Shown here in pieces: positions 8,376 to 17,600 of a stretch of DNA of 64,000 nucleotides (positions within the stretch are counted from its first letter, which is position 1; each line of letters opens with the position of its first letter). The stretch comes from Haloglomus litoreum (GTDB lineage Archaea; Halobacteriota; Halobacteria; Halobacteriales; Haloarculaceae), in NCBI RefSeq assembly GCF_029338515.1, contig NZ_CP119988.1:1240001-1304000 (forward strand). Direction: 5' to 3'. Both the position numbers and the translations under genes were made by a program. Under the pieces are notes generated by a model, which ran no database searches, was not told where the DNA came from, and saw nothing but the letters and a program-made list of their open reading frames with translations.

Positions 8376-8603
8376 ATGGGATCCGTTCAGACAGAACTGG
8401 AACGTATCGCCCGGCGCCGCATCCGGCAGGCAGTCGCCCGGACGCCGGCCGGCTGCCAGACACTTCCACTTGACACCCTCGCCGAGGAAGCTGCCCTGGA
8501 GCCGTCGGTCGTGGCTGCACTCGTGAGCCGGATGGACCTTGAGGTCAAGATTACGGGTCTCGCCGCGGACCTCGATTCGAGCCGGCAGGAAGCCGATGCG
8601 TGA
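8376..8603 (+). CDS. Small HTH-like protein
   Basis: 75 residues. The sequence is helical, with a possible helix-turn-helix (LDTLAEEAALEPSVVAALVSRM) and an acidic tail. The start ATG at 8376 lies just downstream of the long inverted repeat. Its end overlaps the start of a 34-residue zinc-finger gene, so both are likely co-transcribed. It could be a regulator of the flanking orc1 genes; no family was recognised. Confidence 0.45.
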   Translation: MGSVQTELERIARRRIRQAVARTPAGCQTLPLDTLAEEAALEPSVVAALVSRMDLEVKITGLAADLDSSRQEADA

Positions 8604-8700
8604 GCGCTGTCCGGAGTGTGGGACGCAGCGCCTGGCCCCACAGGAAGGGTGCCAGCGGTGCCCGGCCTGTGGTTGGAGCGAGTGTGGCGGGGGCCGGTGA
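8596..8700 (+). CDS. 34-residue CPxCG zinc-finger protein
   Basis: The ATG at 8596 overlaps the previous gene by 8 bases. The product reads MRERCPECGTQRLAP, then CQRCPACGWSEC and ends GGGR. Four to six cysteines (C5, C8, C22, C25 with C19 and C30) make a two-knuckle zinc site typical of very small haloarchaeal zinc-finger proteins, which act in regulation. The high cysteine density in an otherwise cysteine-poor proteome supports real coding. Confidence 0.5.
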   Translation: MRERCPECGTQRLAPQEGCQRCPACGWSECGGGR

Positions 8701-8805
8701 CACTGAGTTCTCGCGCGACAGGGTCGACGCCCGATAGCGCAGGTCGCTTGCTGTTGTCTTCCTCGAGCAGCCTGGTCGGTGCGCTGTCTGGCAGGCGTCG
8801 GCTCC

Positions 8806-8819
8806 GGAATTTCTGGAAA
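8806..8819 (+). promoter_or_regulatory. GGAATTTCTGGAAA box upstream of orc1 copy B
   Basis: The 14 bases GGAATTTCTGGAAA are identical to part of the right arm of the inverted repeat at 8315-8332. The box ends 47 bases before the orc1 copy B start codon. Shared placement before two orc1 genes points to an Orc1 binding site or operator. Confidence 0.5.
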
Positions 8820-8866
8820 GCACCCGACTCTGCCTAAGTACCCGGCCCAGATACCAGTCGGTCGGC

Positions 8867-9871
8867 ATGATAACCGATGCTCGCGTCCTGGATACGGACT
8901 TCGTCCCCAGTGACATCCTCCACCGACATGACGAGCTCAATGCGCTGAGTCAATCGCTGGCGTTGCCGCTCGAACAGCACTATGGCGATCGCTCGTATGT
9001 CTTCGGCCCCTCCGGGTCGGGGAAGACCTGTCTTGCGCGCTACCTCCTGCACACGCTTCGGGAGACCCATCCGAAGATTTCGACGCAGTATATCAACGCC
9101 TGGCACCACCACGCTCCCTTTGCGTTCCTCTTCCAGCTCGTCGACGGCGTTGGACCAACCCACGATATCGATGAGCGGTCCACCAGTCATGACGAACTGC
9201 TCAATCGAGTTCGGGAACGCGATGAGGAGCTCTACGTGGTCGTCATCGACGAGGCCGACCAGTTGGACGACCCGCAACTGTTGTATCATCTCAACCGCAT
9301 GGCACACCTCCATCTCATCTTTGTCGCGAATCAGGAGGAACAGTTCTTCGCGACGCTTGATGACCGACTCTTCTCACGCCTCAGCGTCGGTGAGCGGGTT
9401 CATCTGGACCGGTATAGCGACGACGAGATTCAGGCGATTCTGGAACGCCGGGCCACAGCCGGGCTGGAGCTGAACGTGGCCCCGGCCCCGATTCGCGAGC
9501 AGATCGCAGCGCTGGCCGACGGCGACGCCCGGTGTGCCATCGAGATGCTGAAAGTGGCCGCCCGGACAGCGCGGGCGGCCGGTCATACCCAGATTACAAC
9601 GGGAGATGTGATCCAGGCGGAAACGACGGCTCGTGAGAACCTCCGGCAGAAGACGGTCTCGAAGTTGACGCGACATCAGCGGGTGCTGTATGAGATCCTG
9701 CAGGCAGCTGACGAGCCTGTTCCGATGGGGACAGTCAGTGAGGAGTATCGGCACCGAGTAAGCAACCCGAAGACTCGGCAGACCCTCAGGCGGTATCTCA
9801 AGAAGCTCGCGAGCTACAATCTGGTCACGATCGAGGGCGCGACGAGCGGCCGGACGTACGCGGCGGTGTAA
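8867..9871 (+). CDS. orc1: Orc1/Cdc6 replication initiator (copy B)
   Basis: 334 residues, collinear with copy A. Walker A is GPSGSGKT (47-54), Walker B VVVIDEADQL (124-133), sensor 1 LIFVANQEE, then the lid region (ILERRATAGLELNVAP) and a winged-helix C-terminus (LTRHQRVLYEILQAA... TRQTLRRYLKKLASYNLV). It begins MITDARVLDTDFVP, like the MIEDARVLQAEWVP of copy A, which supports the start. The pair of short Orc1 proteins with a polymerase operon resembles plasmid or island replicons rather than a main chromosomal origin. The EVE-like gene follows after 42 bases. Confidence 0.9.
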   Translation: MITDARVLDTDFVPSDILHRHDELNALSQSLALPLEQHYGDRSYVFGPSGSGKTCLARYLLHTLRETHPKISTQYINAWHHHAPFAFLFQLVDGVGPTHDIDERSTSHDELLNRVRERDEELYVVVIDEADQLDDPQLLYHLNRMAHLHLIFVANQEEQFFATLDDRLFSRLSVGERVHLDRYSDDEIQAILERRATAGLELNVAPAPIREQIAALADGDARCAIEMLKVAARTARAAGHTQITTGDVIQAETTARENLRQKTVSKLTRHQRVLYEILQAADEPVPMGTVSEEYRHRVSNPKTRQTLRRYLKKLASYNLVTIEGATSGRTYAAV

Positions 9872-9913
9872 TCTGGGGGCAATCTTTTCTCGGTTCGGGA
9901 TGGGAGCTGGGAT

Positions 9914-10381
9914 ATGACGCTCTGGCTCATCCCGGTCGATGAGGCCTCCTACCGGCGCACGCTTGCCCAACCGGTTGACCTCTCGGATTGGGCGGACCGG
10001 CCGCCTGCGTTCCCTGAGTCCGCCCGTGTCTGGGGCGTTCGGACCGATCCCGAACAGGGCTCCTGGGAGCGCAACAAGCGCAGTCTCGAGCGAATGGCGC
10101 CGGGCGACCCGTTGTTGATCTACCGGAACTCGGACAGTCGGTATACTGCGACGGGGCGAATCGGGCCGATGACCCACACGGAGTACATCCGGGACATGTA
10201 CTGGGATGGAGGCCCGGCGCTGGACGTGTTCGTCGTCGAGGACTACGATGACTCGGTTGCTGTCGCGCCTGAGGCGGTCAATCGACTGCTGGAGTACAAG
10301 GACGGGTTCTGGCCGCAGGGGCTCTGGGGGGTAAGTGACGACCGGCCGACTGAGAAGGTGGTCGAGGAGTTCGATATCTGA
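9914..10381 (+). CDS. EVE/PUA-like domain protein
   Basis: 155 residues, one domain. RVWGVRTDPEQGSWERNKRSLERMAPGDPLLIYRNSDSRYTATGRIG gives the strand-helix-strand core of EVE/PUA proteins: a start strand with W, a G-D-x-x-L-I-Y turn and a G-x-I-G strand. EVE domains bind modified bases and are found in McrBC-type and other defence proteins as well as in RNA-modification readers. No catalytic motif is seen. It follows orc1 copy B on the same strand and may be co-transcribed. A modified-DNA reader is a reasonable inference. Confidence 0.55.
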   Translation: MTLWLIPVDEASYRRTLAQPVDLSDWADRPPAFPESARVWGVRTDPEQGSWERNKRSLERMAPGDPLLIYRNSDSRYTATGRIGPMTHTEYIRDMYWDGGPALDVFVVEDYDDSVAVAPEAVNRLLEYKDGFWPQGLWGVSDDRPTEKVVEEFDI

Positions 10382-10539
10382 ACGGAGGCCATCCCCGGAT
10401 TTCTCCTCGCTACTTGCATCGTCCGGTGCCTAGGGGACGACGCGTCACTCTACACCTACGGAATCTTTCATCCGGCGACTCGGGAGGCCAGCCAAAGGTA
10501 GCCTTTTCCCCGCGCCGCAAATATCTGGAGTAAGCCTGT

Positions 10540-11430
10540 ATGCCGTCTGGTCTACGAAGTGTTGAGTTGGTGGAAATGGGGGTGGAGAGTCGCGATGCAG
10601 ACGTGCAACAGGCAGACCACGTCGTCGGCGTTGACGAGTCTGGAAACGGCGGCGGAGGGCCATTCGTGATGGTCGCGGTGCAGTGTCCCCGCGAGCGAGG
10701 CGAAGATCTGGCAGAACTGCTGATCGACTTGGACCTTCAGCCCTGGAAAAACAAATCCAGCTCCACCCCACCCGGAATGACCAATGCCGATCTCTCGAGT
10801 CGAGTTCGGGACCTAATCGACGCGTTTCGAGAGCTTCCAGTCACGTGGCACGCCGTAGCGGGCTGGGGCGACTACAACAAAGATCAACGTGGAATGATCG
10901 CCTGTATAGTCACCAGTAAGGCGATGACTGGTGGCTCTGATGGCGAGATCCCCGAGTACACTGGACCAGCGACACTCCTCCATGACGGGGGGCGGCATAT
11001 GTATGGGACACAGCAGATCGAACTCCGTAGAGCTGCGGCACGGCAGTTCAGCGGATTCGGTGACCGAATTACGCCTCTCTATCTCTCGAATCTAAAACGA
11101 GGGGATAAGACATATCCCGAGATCACCGCCGCCGACTACATTGCTGGATACCTGAATAGCCAAATTCCCGAGAGCGGCATCGAGGGGCTTGGATGTGACG
11201 TCCAGCGAATTGATAATTCGTGGCGGGCCTCCGATGAAGCCCCGACGACGCTGTACCAGCTACGCACTCGGAATCGGCGCCGCCAGCTCACGAAAGAGGA
11301 CCGTGCTGCCGCCTGGATCGAAGGACGCCGGCCACCTGAGGAGGGGGCGTGGAACGAGCAACCGCTCGAGTCGCTGGCGGACAGGCTCTGCTCGGAGACG
11401 GTACGGAACTATCTACTGGATGAATTATAG
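10540..11430 (+). CDS. RNase H-fold-like protein (DUF3800-like)
   Basis: 296 residues. Residues 29-48 read VGVDESGNGGGGPFVMVAVQ, the D-E-S-G-N start strand shared by DUF3800 and close to the D-E-x-G-x-G of RNase HII. Later blocks (LLHDGGRHMYG, ITPLYLSNLKRGDKTYPEITAADYIAGYLNSQI) match the second half of DUF3800, where an aspartate before the A-D-Y-I-A-G helix completes the acidic cluster. D32 and the D of AADYIAG are likely metal ligands. DUF3800 proteins are often found on mobile and defence DNA, and nuclease activity is suspected. The ATG at 10540 was taken; one at 10576 is also possible. Confidence 0.55.
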   Translation: MPSGLRSVELVEMGVESRDADVQQADHVVGVDESGNGGGGPFVMVAVQCPRERGEDLAELLIDLDLQPWKNKSSSTPPGMTNADLSSRVRDLIDAFRELPVTWHAVAGWGDYNKDQRGMIACIVTSKAMTGGSDGEIPEYTGPATLLHDGGRHMYGTQQIELRRAAARQFSGFGDRITPLYLSNLKRGDKTYPEITAADYIAGYLNSQIPESGIEGLGCDVQRIDNSWRASDEAPTTLYQLRTRNRRRQLTKEDRAAAWIEGRRPPEEGAWNEQPLESLADRLCSETVRNYLLDEL

Positions 11431-11597
11431 ATAGTGAAAACCTCCGGACGTCGACACACGTGCGCTGTGACCACACGTGCTTCCCAGGGTAGTCCCCGCC
11501 ACAAAGGCAAGGGCCTACCCTGCGTCCTCACCCCAACATAGCTCAGCAGCAGGAATAAGTTTTTACCAGTTTAATCCAGGATGTCCGTGTCCAGTTA

Positions 11598-11878
11598 TCC
11601 CGGGATATATGGAACCAGTTAACCTGGTAATAGGGGGAGCCAACAAACCGGGATGACCGGGACCCGTAGGACGTGGAGATGTGGGGACGTGGGTGGGCGG
11701 AATCTCTTGCGGACAATCGGCAATGGCTGTCTGAAACTAACGATAGCGACTCGTACGTCGGATTTCAGAGCATAGATGGACAGAACTGCATGCACGCCGC
11801 TCGCTCCTCAAGAAACTCCGGGATCATATGGAACCGCACATCCCAGGATATATGATGTCGGATGTCCCGGGATTAATG
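11598..11878. repeat. Three TCCCGGGATATATG-type boxes
   Basis: TCCCGGGATATATG at 11598, TCCCAGGATATATG at 11841 and TCCCGGGATTAATG at 11865 differ at one or two bases. Related shorter forms (ccaggatgtcc, ccgggatgaccggg) lie nearby at 11573-11660. The boxes occupy the 460-base gap 11431-11892, which has no convincing gene, and the last ends 14 bases before the start codon at 11893. They look like operators for that gene. Confidence 0.5.
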
Positions 11879-11892
11879 GGTGCACTACTTGC

Positions 11893-12201
11893 ATGGAGCC
11901 TGAACTGCGACGCGGGGTCGAACTCCGTCTCAAAGGGCATCTCTACGAGATCGGCAAGACGAATGATGTGGTTCTCGGTGGTCGGCAGGGCTATCCCCGA
12001 GCCAAGCAGGGCTATGAGCGCACGCTCCGGGAGGTGGCTGATTGCGCTGATCCAGATACACTGGACCGGGTCGCGGCGTATATCAAGGATGAGATGAGTG
12101 AAACCGGTGAGCGCCCATCGAATCGAAGCGTTCGCAGGGCTGCTCGACAAATCGTTTCTGAAGCAGGCTACCCCGCGAGTGCCTATCTCAATCGGGCATA
12201 G
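11893..12201 (+). CDS. Small basic protein, possibly the ligand of upstream boxes
   Basis: 102 residues from the ATG at 11893; an ORF start at 11776 would add a cysteine- and proline-rich segment that overlaps the repeat boxes, so it was rejected. The product is helical and mixed-charge (RRGVELRLKGHLYEIGKTNDVVLGG, TLDRVAAYIKDEM, RSVRRAARQIVSEAG). It could be DNA-binding, but no known HTH family was recognised. Its promoter region contains three near-identical boxes, so it is likely a regulated gene. Confidence 0.5.
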   Translation: MEPELRRGVELRLKGHLYEIGKTNDVVLGGRQGYPRAKQGYERTLREVADCADPDTLDRVAAYIKDEMSETGERPSNRSVRRAARQIVSEAGYPASAYLNRA

Positions 12202-12424
12202 AGCGTTCTCTTCAAATTCTCCGGTGAACTCTCGGTCTGAGCAAGGCCCGAGGGCTGAGCTAATCACGAACTGAATCACCGCTGATTCGCCCACAACAGT
12301 TCGTCGTCAACTGTTGGGTCCGTTCGGTGAACCCACCACCACGGCGTCCTATGTGGTGATATATTCAGTTGACGAATGGTGGCAAGGAATATGGTGCCCC
12401 AAATCAACAAATGCCACCTGAGCG

Positions 12425-13375
12425 ATGGTCCAGCCAGATGTTCCGAATGATCTCGTCCAAGATTTTGCGTCCCAGATCGAAGACCAACTAAAAAACGAGT
12501 ATGACGAGTACGGACCTGGGACCGAGGAAGAATTCATCGACGATGTCGTCGATCTGCTGGACAACATCTGGGCTACAGACGGAACACAGTACCTCATCCA
12601 TTCGAAAAGCAAGGAACTCCACCAGTCACCATATATCTCATTCTACGGTATCAACAACTTCCCGAGAAAATACATCGAACTCGGTGATATCCTAGTCATC
12701 GTCAATTTTCACCTCGGAAATCGCGTCATTCACCGACAGGGGTTCATTTCTCAAGTCAAATGCATCCGGAATTCCGATAAGGGGTATGCGACGTGGGAGG
12801 TAGACAAGACCCAGTTCCACTTCGTGAAGGAGCGGCCCAAATTCTGCCTGCAGTTCGACCCGCAAGCAGGTCCCTACGACCTCTCGGAGACCACGCAAAC
12901 CTTCCTGAACTGTTCCTTCGTCAGTGATGTCCACCGCCCGTTCCTCTACGCTCCAGCGGATATGGATGAGTTCATGCGAGAGATGGCGAACGAGCACCGA
13001 TTCAACTACGGTCTCAATCCCCCATCCCCGCAGCGGTATCTTCTAACCACACTGAAGCGCCTGATCAGGCGCCGATACGGTACCGAATACGAGTCTGCGT
13101 CACCAGAATTCGACCTCATCAAGGATATCTACCGATACGGAAATCTCGGCTCCAGTACCACGCGGAACAAGATCACCGACGGGGGCCAGGTCAGCGATGA
13201 TGGTGCTGGCTTCGGAATCATCGAGCTGACCGTTCTCGATGATGATTCACTGGTCTATGATGCCGATATTCAGCGGGAGGCTAGCTCGGTGGATCCTGAG
13301 GAACGTGCCAACATCGGGTTCCGGGTCGCTGAACTGATCGGCCAGAAGGAGTACGATGGGCCGACTCTCTATTGA
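12425..13375 (+). CDS. Hypothetical protein, 316 aa
   Basis: Not recognised. The N-terminal 65 residues are acidic helices (DFASQIEDQLKNEYDEYG, EEEFIDDVVDLLDNIW). Residues 80-140 contain strands (YIELGDILVIVNFHLG, VIHRQGFISQVKCIR) in which G-x-x-x-Q-V-K resembles the last part of a nuclease core, but no paired aspartate is convincing. The C-terminal half (residues 190-316) is mixed. Codon use is like its neighbours. It stands alone, 200 bases after the previous gene, in a stretch of defence-like genes. Confidence 0.55.
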   Translation: MVQPDVPNDLVQDFASQIEDQLKNEYDEYGPGTEEEFIDDVVDLLDNIWATDGTQYLIHSKSKELHQSPYISFYGINNFPRKYIELGDILVIVNFHLGNRVIHRQGFISQVKCIRNSDKGYATWEVDKTQFHFVKERPKFCLQFDPQAGPYDLSETTQTFLNCSFVSDVHRPFLYAPADMDEFMREMANEHRFNYGLNPPSPQRYLLTTLKRLIRRRYGTEYESASPEFDLIKDIYRYGNLGSSTTRNKITDGGQVSDDGAGFGIIELTVLDDDSLVYDADIQREASSVDPEERANIGFRVAELIGQKEYDGPTLY

Positions 13376-13454
13376 GTAAATCTGTGGCTGTGCCATTCGA
13401 AAATCTCCTCTGGGAGGACTGCTGGTTACACCTGGCGTGAACTGGCCAATCGTC

Positions 13455-13925
13455 TCACCCCTCCTCCGTCGGCACGTACACCCGCTTCAACGGTACCATG
13501 GCCTTGTACTCCTGGTCGAGGTCGGGGTAGTGCTCTAGGAGGAGCTCGATGAATCCGTCCCGGTCGCGCAGTGTCACGGTGCGGCTGTGGTTTCTGACCT
13601 CGCGTCGGGCGGGCGTGGTGTAGCCGCCGGTCGAGACGTACAGCCCTTTCTCGCCCTCGTTGATGGTGCCGAGGAACCGTCCGAGCGCTTGATTGCCGAC
13701 CGCACTCGTCGTGTGTTTGACCTGGACCTTGATCTGGGGTTCCTCGAAGCCCAGCGCATCCGGGTGGGCGATGACGTCGACGCCGTAGTCCGGGCCCTTC
13801 GCGGTCGTCTGTGCGGTGTAGTCCATCGCCCGCAACACGGCGGCGACCAGCTCCTCGAGGTCGCGGGGATCGATATTGGCGATGATGTCGGAGATGCGCT
13901 CCTCCGCACGCGATTCGACCTCCTG
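13455..13925 (-). pseudogene. Mrr-type restriction nuclease, 5'-truncated
   Basis: The frame encodes DPRDLEELVAAVLRAMDY, GPDYGVDVIAHPD and QIKVQVKHTTSAVGNQALGRF: the Mrr_cat core with the D-V-D...Q-x-K active site. It is open upstream to 14012 without any ATG, GTG or TTG before the helix, and the sequence before about 13925 no longer resembles a protein. The N-terminal DNA-binding part is therefore missing. Type IV Mrr enzymes cut modified DNA. The catalytic residues remain, so a short product from the internal ATG (13838) would still lack the first helix of the fold. Confidence 0.6.
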
Positions 13926-13971
13926 GACGGCAGTTGTTGTCGCCCGTCCGGACCATCCACGCGGTGTCTGG

Positions 13972-14385
13972 TTACAATCCTCGTCTGAGAATCCTCTTGA
14001 TGTTCTCCCGTTCTAACTCTCGTTTACTTTTCCGCTCCTTCTTGGATTTCGTTCCCTTCAGTACTGGGTTGACTCGGGTACCGTCGCGCAACCTGGGTGC
14101 GGTGGTGTCGGTCCGATTTGACTCTGTTCCCTTCTGTCTGTTCTCGCGCTCTTCGTCGACCCATTCGTAGAAGCCATGGAAATAGATGATTTCCTCGCCG
14201 TTGATTGGGCTCGAAATATGACTATGACCATTCCCAGCGTAGCGGATTACGACTTTCTCTCCAGGAACTCCTCCCGGTACATGGACGATTCCGTTCCTCG
14301 GAGTGATGGCTAGCGGTCGGCCACTTCTAGAAATCCTATCAATCTTGACTTGAGCAAACTGTCCTTGGTCGAGCTTCTCGTACAT
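13972..14385 (-). CDS. TRAM-domain protein with basic tail
   Basis: 137 residues. Residues 8-55 read FAQVKIDRISRSGRPLAI and VHVPGGVPGEKVVIRYAG, the pattern of a TRAM domain (a small beta barrel that binds RNA), with the P-G-E-x-V turn intact. The C-terminal 60 residues are very basic and repetitive (KGTKSKKERKSKRELERENIKRILRRGL), likely an RNA- or DNA-binding tail. Stand-alone TRAM proteins are common in haloarchaea and act as RNA-binding or chaperone-like factors. The region 14386-14669 upstream contains nothing recognisable. Confidence 0.65.
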   Translation of the reverse strand: MYEKLDQGQFAQVKIDRISRSGRPLAITPRNGIVHVPGGVPGEKVVIRYAGNGHSHISSPINGEEIIYFHGFYEWVDEERENRQKGTESNRTDTTAPRLRDGTRVNPVLKGTKSKKERKSKRELERENIKRILRRGL

Positions 14386-14669
14386 TGGCCATGGTACGAT
14401 GTAACACTATATGGCTATTTCTTACTTCCACAGTATCGGCAGGCTCTCTACCGTCTGGATAATCCCTTCGAGAAATGCAACCTTGACCCCCGGCCAGCGG
14501 TGCCCAGGTTGCACGCCGCTCAGTCTCTCAGCCACGTTAATGGCTGAGGCCCACAGCCTGTCCAGATTCGATATTCTGTTGCTGAGTGGTTCAGTAGAGC
14601 CGCTACATCGAGACTACGATCTTTGGCGAAACGCGGTAAAACGCGACAGAGCCACTCACCCGGTAGAGA

Positions 14670-17600
14670 TTACATTCCGATTGTAGCCTGCTCCTCCAAC
14701 CCGCCCCAGTCCCGTGTTTCCTCTTCCGTAATTACCATCCAACAGATGAGTTGGATGTCCTCCTCGCGAATCCGGGGTTTGGGGTCCGGGCTCTCGAACG
14801 GCTCCAGCCCTAGTTCCTCGACCTTCTCGACGAATAGGTTCGACTTCTCCACTGGCCCGAGCCCATCGTCGTTGTAGATCTCACGGAACTCGCGCTGTTC
14901 CCGGCGGCTGAGCGGCGCCCCGACGGACTTGCGGGCCCGTTCGGCACCGTCCAGGTCGGTATTGGTCGGCGCGTGCTCGGACAGGTGCTCCTCGACCTCC
15001 CGGAGTATCTTCGGGACATCCGGCTGGACGTTCCGTGGGTCGACCTGATGCTGCCACTGGCTGAAGATGTCCCCGCGGGCTTCCTCCCAGGCATCATAGA
15101 CGCCACCACGGGCCTCGTCCGGGAGCTGGCGCTCGGTTCCTGGGTCGCATTCGATACGCTTCAGACAGCCCAGCGTGTCGCGAACCAGCGGGTCGTCCTC
15201 CTCGTCGTCGGGTTCGCCCTCGGTGGATTCGTCGTAGTCCGCGGGGACGAACCGCAGGTAGATCTCCTCCCCGATTCGGGCGCAGAAGAAGAAGCCAGGA
15301 TGGTCGCCGTACATCCCGGAGCCTGCTGCCCAGGGGAGTGAGGTCACCCGCTCCTCGTGGTCAGCGAGCCCGTTCCGGAGTTCCTGGCGGTACTCCTCGC
15401 CAGAGTACGCCGCGGCCTCCTTGCCGCCCTGTTCGTACGCGTCAGGGTCCTCGCTCTGCAGGGCCTCGATATCGGCCTTCTTGTCGGAGTAGTTCCGGTC
15501 GACGGTCTCCATGTCGGGGAAGATGCCGCCGTCCTCGCCGATGGTGCGGGCCGCCTGCGTGAGCTTCTGGCGGACTCGGTGCTCGAGGCCGAGTAGGTCG
15601 TCGAGCCGGTCTTCGGGGAAGACGCAGTGTGGGAAGATCTCGTCGTGAGGCGAGTTGACGCGGTCGATACGGCCGTTGCGCTGGACGACCCGCATCGGGT
15701 TCCACGGCAGGTCGTAGTTGATGACGTTCCGGGCGTCCTGCAGGTTGACACCCTGGCCGAGCACGTCCGTCGCGATGAGGATGTCGTAGTCGTCGGTCGC
15801 CCCTTCTGGGGCGTCGGTCGAGCTCGGTGCGAACCCGTGGACAGCATCTTCGCGTGTCACGCCGTCGACGGAGCCGTCGCCGGTAACGGCCGCGATACGG
15901 CCCTCGTAACAGGAGAGCTCCTCATCCTTGGTGACGGCTTCCTGCAGGTAGTCGAGCACCCACTGGACGGTGTCTTTGTAGTAGGAGAAAATCAGCACCT
16001 TCCGGTTCCGCCGGAAGGCCGCGTCGAACATCGCCTCCTCGGTGGTCCCCGCCCGTGCATCATCCCGCGCGTCGGACACGATGTCGTGGAGGGTATCACG
16101 GAGTGCGTGGAGCTTCTCGTCGTCATCCCTGGTTACTTCCGCGGCGCGGTCCCGCCAGTACCGAAGAATCTCGAGGTCGTTCTCGAGGTCGGCACGGAAC
16201 TGCTCAGGGTTCGCGTCCTCGTCGGTCAGCTGCCGGGCGTTCACCTCGCCGTCGCCGACGCTGTCGAACGCCTCCTCGAACCCCTCGTCGCTGTCCATCT
16301 CGACCCACTCGTCGATGGCGTCCGCGTCGGGGGCGTACCCCTCCTCCAACAGCCCGAGCGCGACCTCGTTCTGCGCGACCATCCGCTCGAGTGTGTTCGC
16401 GAACGCGTATGACGAGGACTCAAACCGCTTGAGCAGCCCCGTCCGGAGCAGCCCCACCAGCGACAGCTCGGAGCCGTCGTCTTCTCCTTCGAGATAGTAC
16501 GAGGGTCGGTAACGAGCCAGCTTCAGCTCGGACTCGTCGATGTCCTCGCCGGCCGCCAGCCCCTCAGCGATGTCCTGGAAGAAGTCGTCCCCGAACGTGT
16601 TGTCGAAGTCATAATCGATGCGACGCGGGCGCTGTTCGGGGAAGTCGACGTAGATGTAGCCTCCTTCGCCATCCGGGAGCCGTGCCTGGTCGTAGTTGTC
16701 CTTGATGAACCGGCGGGTCCGCCGGACAGTCGTCTGGTCGAGTACGTCGAACAGCGACTCCGGGTTCAGCTCCGAGGGGTCCTCGGACTGGGCGCTCTTG
16801 AAGCGGTCGCGGAGGGAGCGAATCCCGTCGTCGGCGAACGCCGCGTCATTCCTGATGAAGTAGCGCAGCAGGTAGTAGAGGTCCCACAGCGAGTTGTTCA
16901 CCGGCGTTGCGGTGAGCATCACCACATCTTTCGGCGGCGTCCCGCGCAGGAGTTGTCGGAGGGCCTGTGACTGCTGCGTGTTCGGATTCCGGAAGGCGTG
17001 AGCCTCGTCCAGCACAACCATCTGGTAGTCCTCGATCTTTTGGTCGAGATACACCGAGTCGCCGCCGAGCTTCTGCTCGTTCCGGAGCTGACTGTACGAG
17101 ATGACCTCGAAGAAGAAGTTCCACTCCGCCCGCACCCGCTTCCACATCCCGTCCCGGAGGTACGCCGGCGCCACGACGAGCGCACGCTGGCGGTTCTGCT
17201 GGACGGTCTGTTCCAGCAGCTTCCCGCCGATGTAGGTCTTGCCGAGCCCGACCTCGTCGGCGACGATGACGCCGCCGCGTTCCTCGAGGAAGCGCTGTGC
17301 CCGCAGCTTCCCATCCTCTTGGAAGTTCGCGAGTTCGATCTCTCCGTCTCCGTCGTCGCCCTCGGCTTTGAGTTCCTCGCCGTAGCGCTCGTAGAGCACC
17401 CGGAGGTAGATGATGTACGGGTCGAATGGCTCGAACCGCTCCTCGTACAGCGCGGCGAGGTCGTAGGGCTCGCTCTCGGCCCAGAGATCCTCGAACCACT
17501 CGCTCACGTCCTCGGTCACCTGCGGCTGGTAGGCGCCGAGGTTGAGCTCCAGGTTCGAGTTCAGCCCCGCACCCGTGAAGTTCGAGGACCCCGCGACGAC

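Noticed and set aside
15627-16412. Long plus-strand ORFs inside the helicase and methylase genes
   Set aside because: They are antisense shadows of GC-rich coding DNA with no recognisable product.
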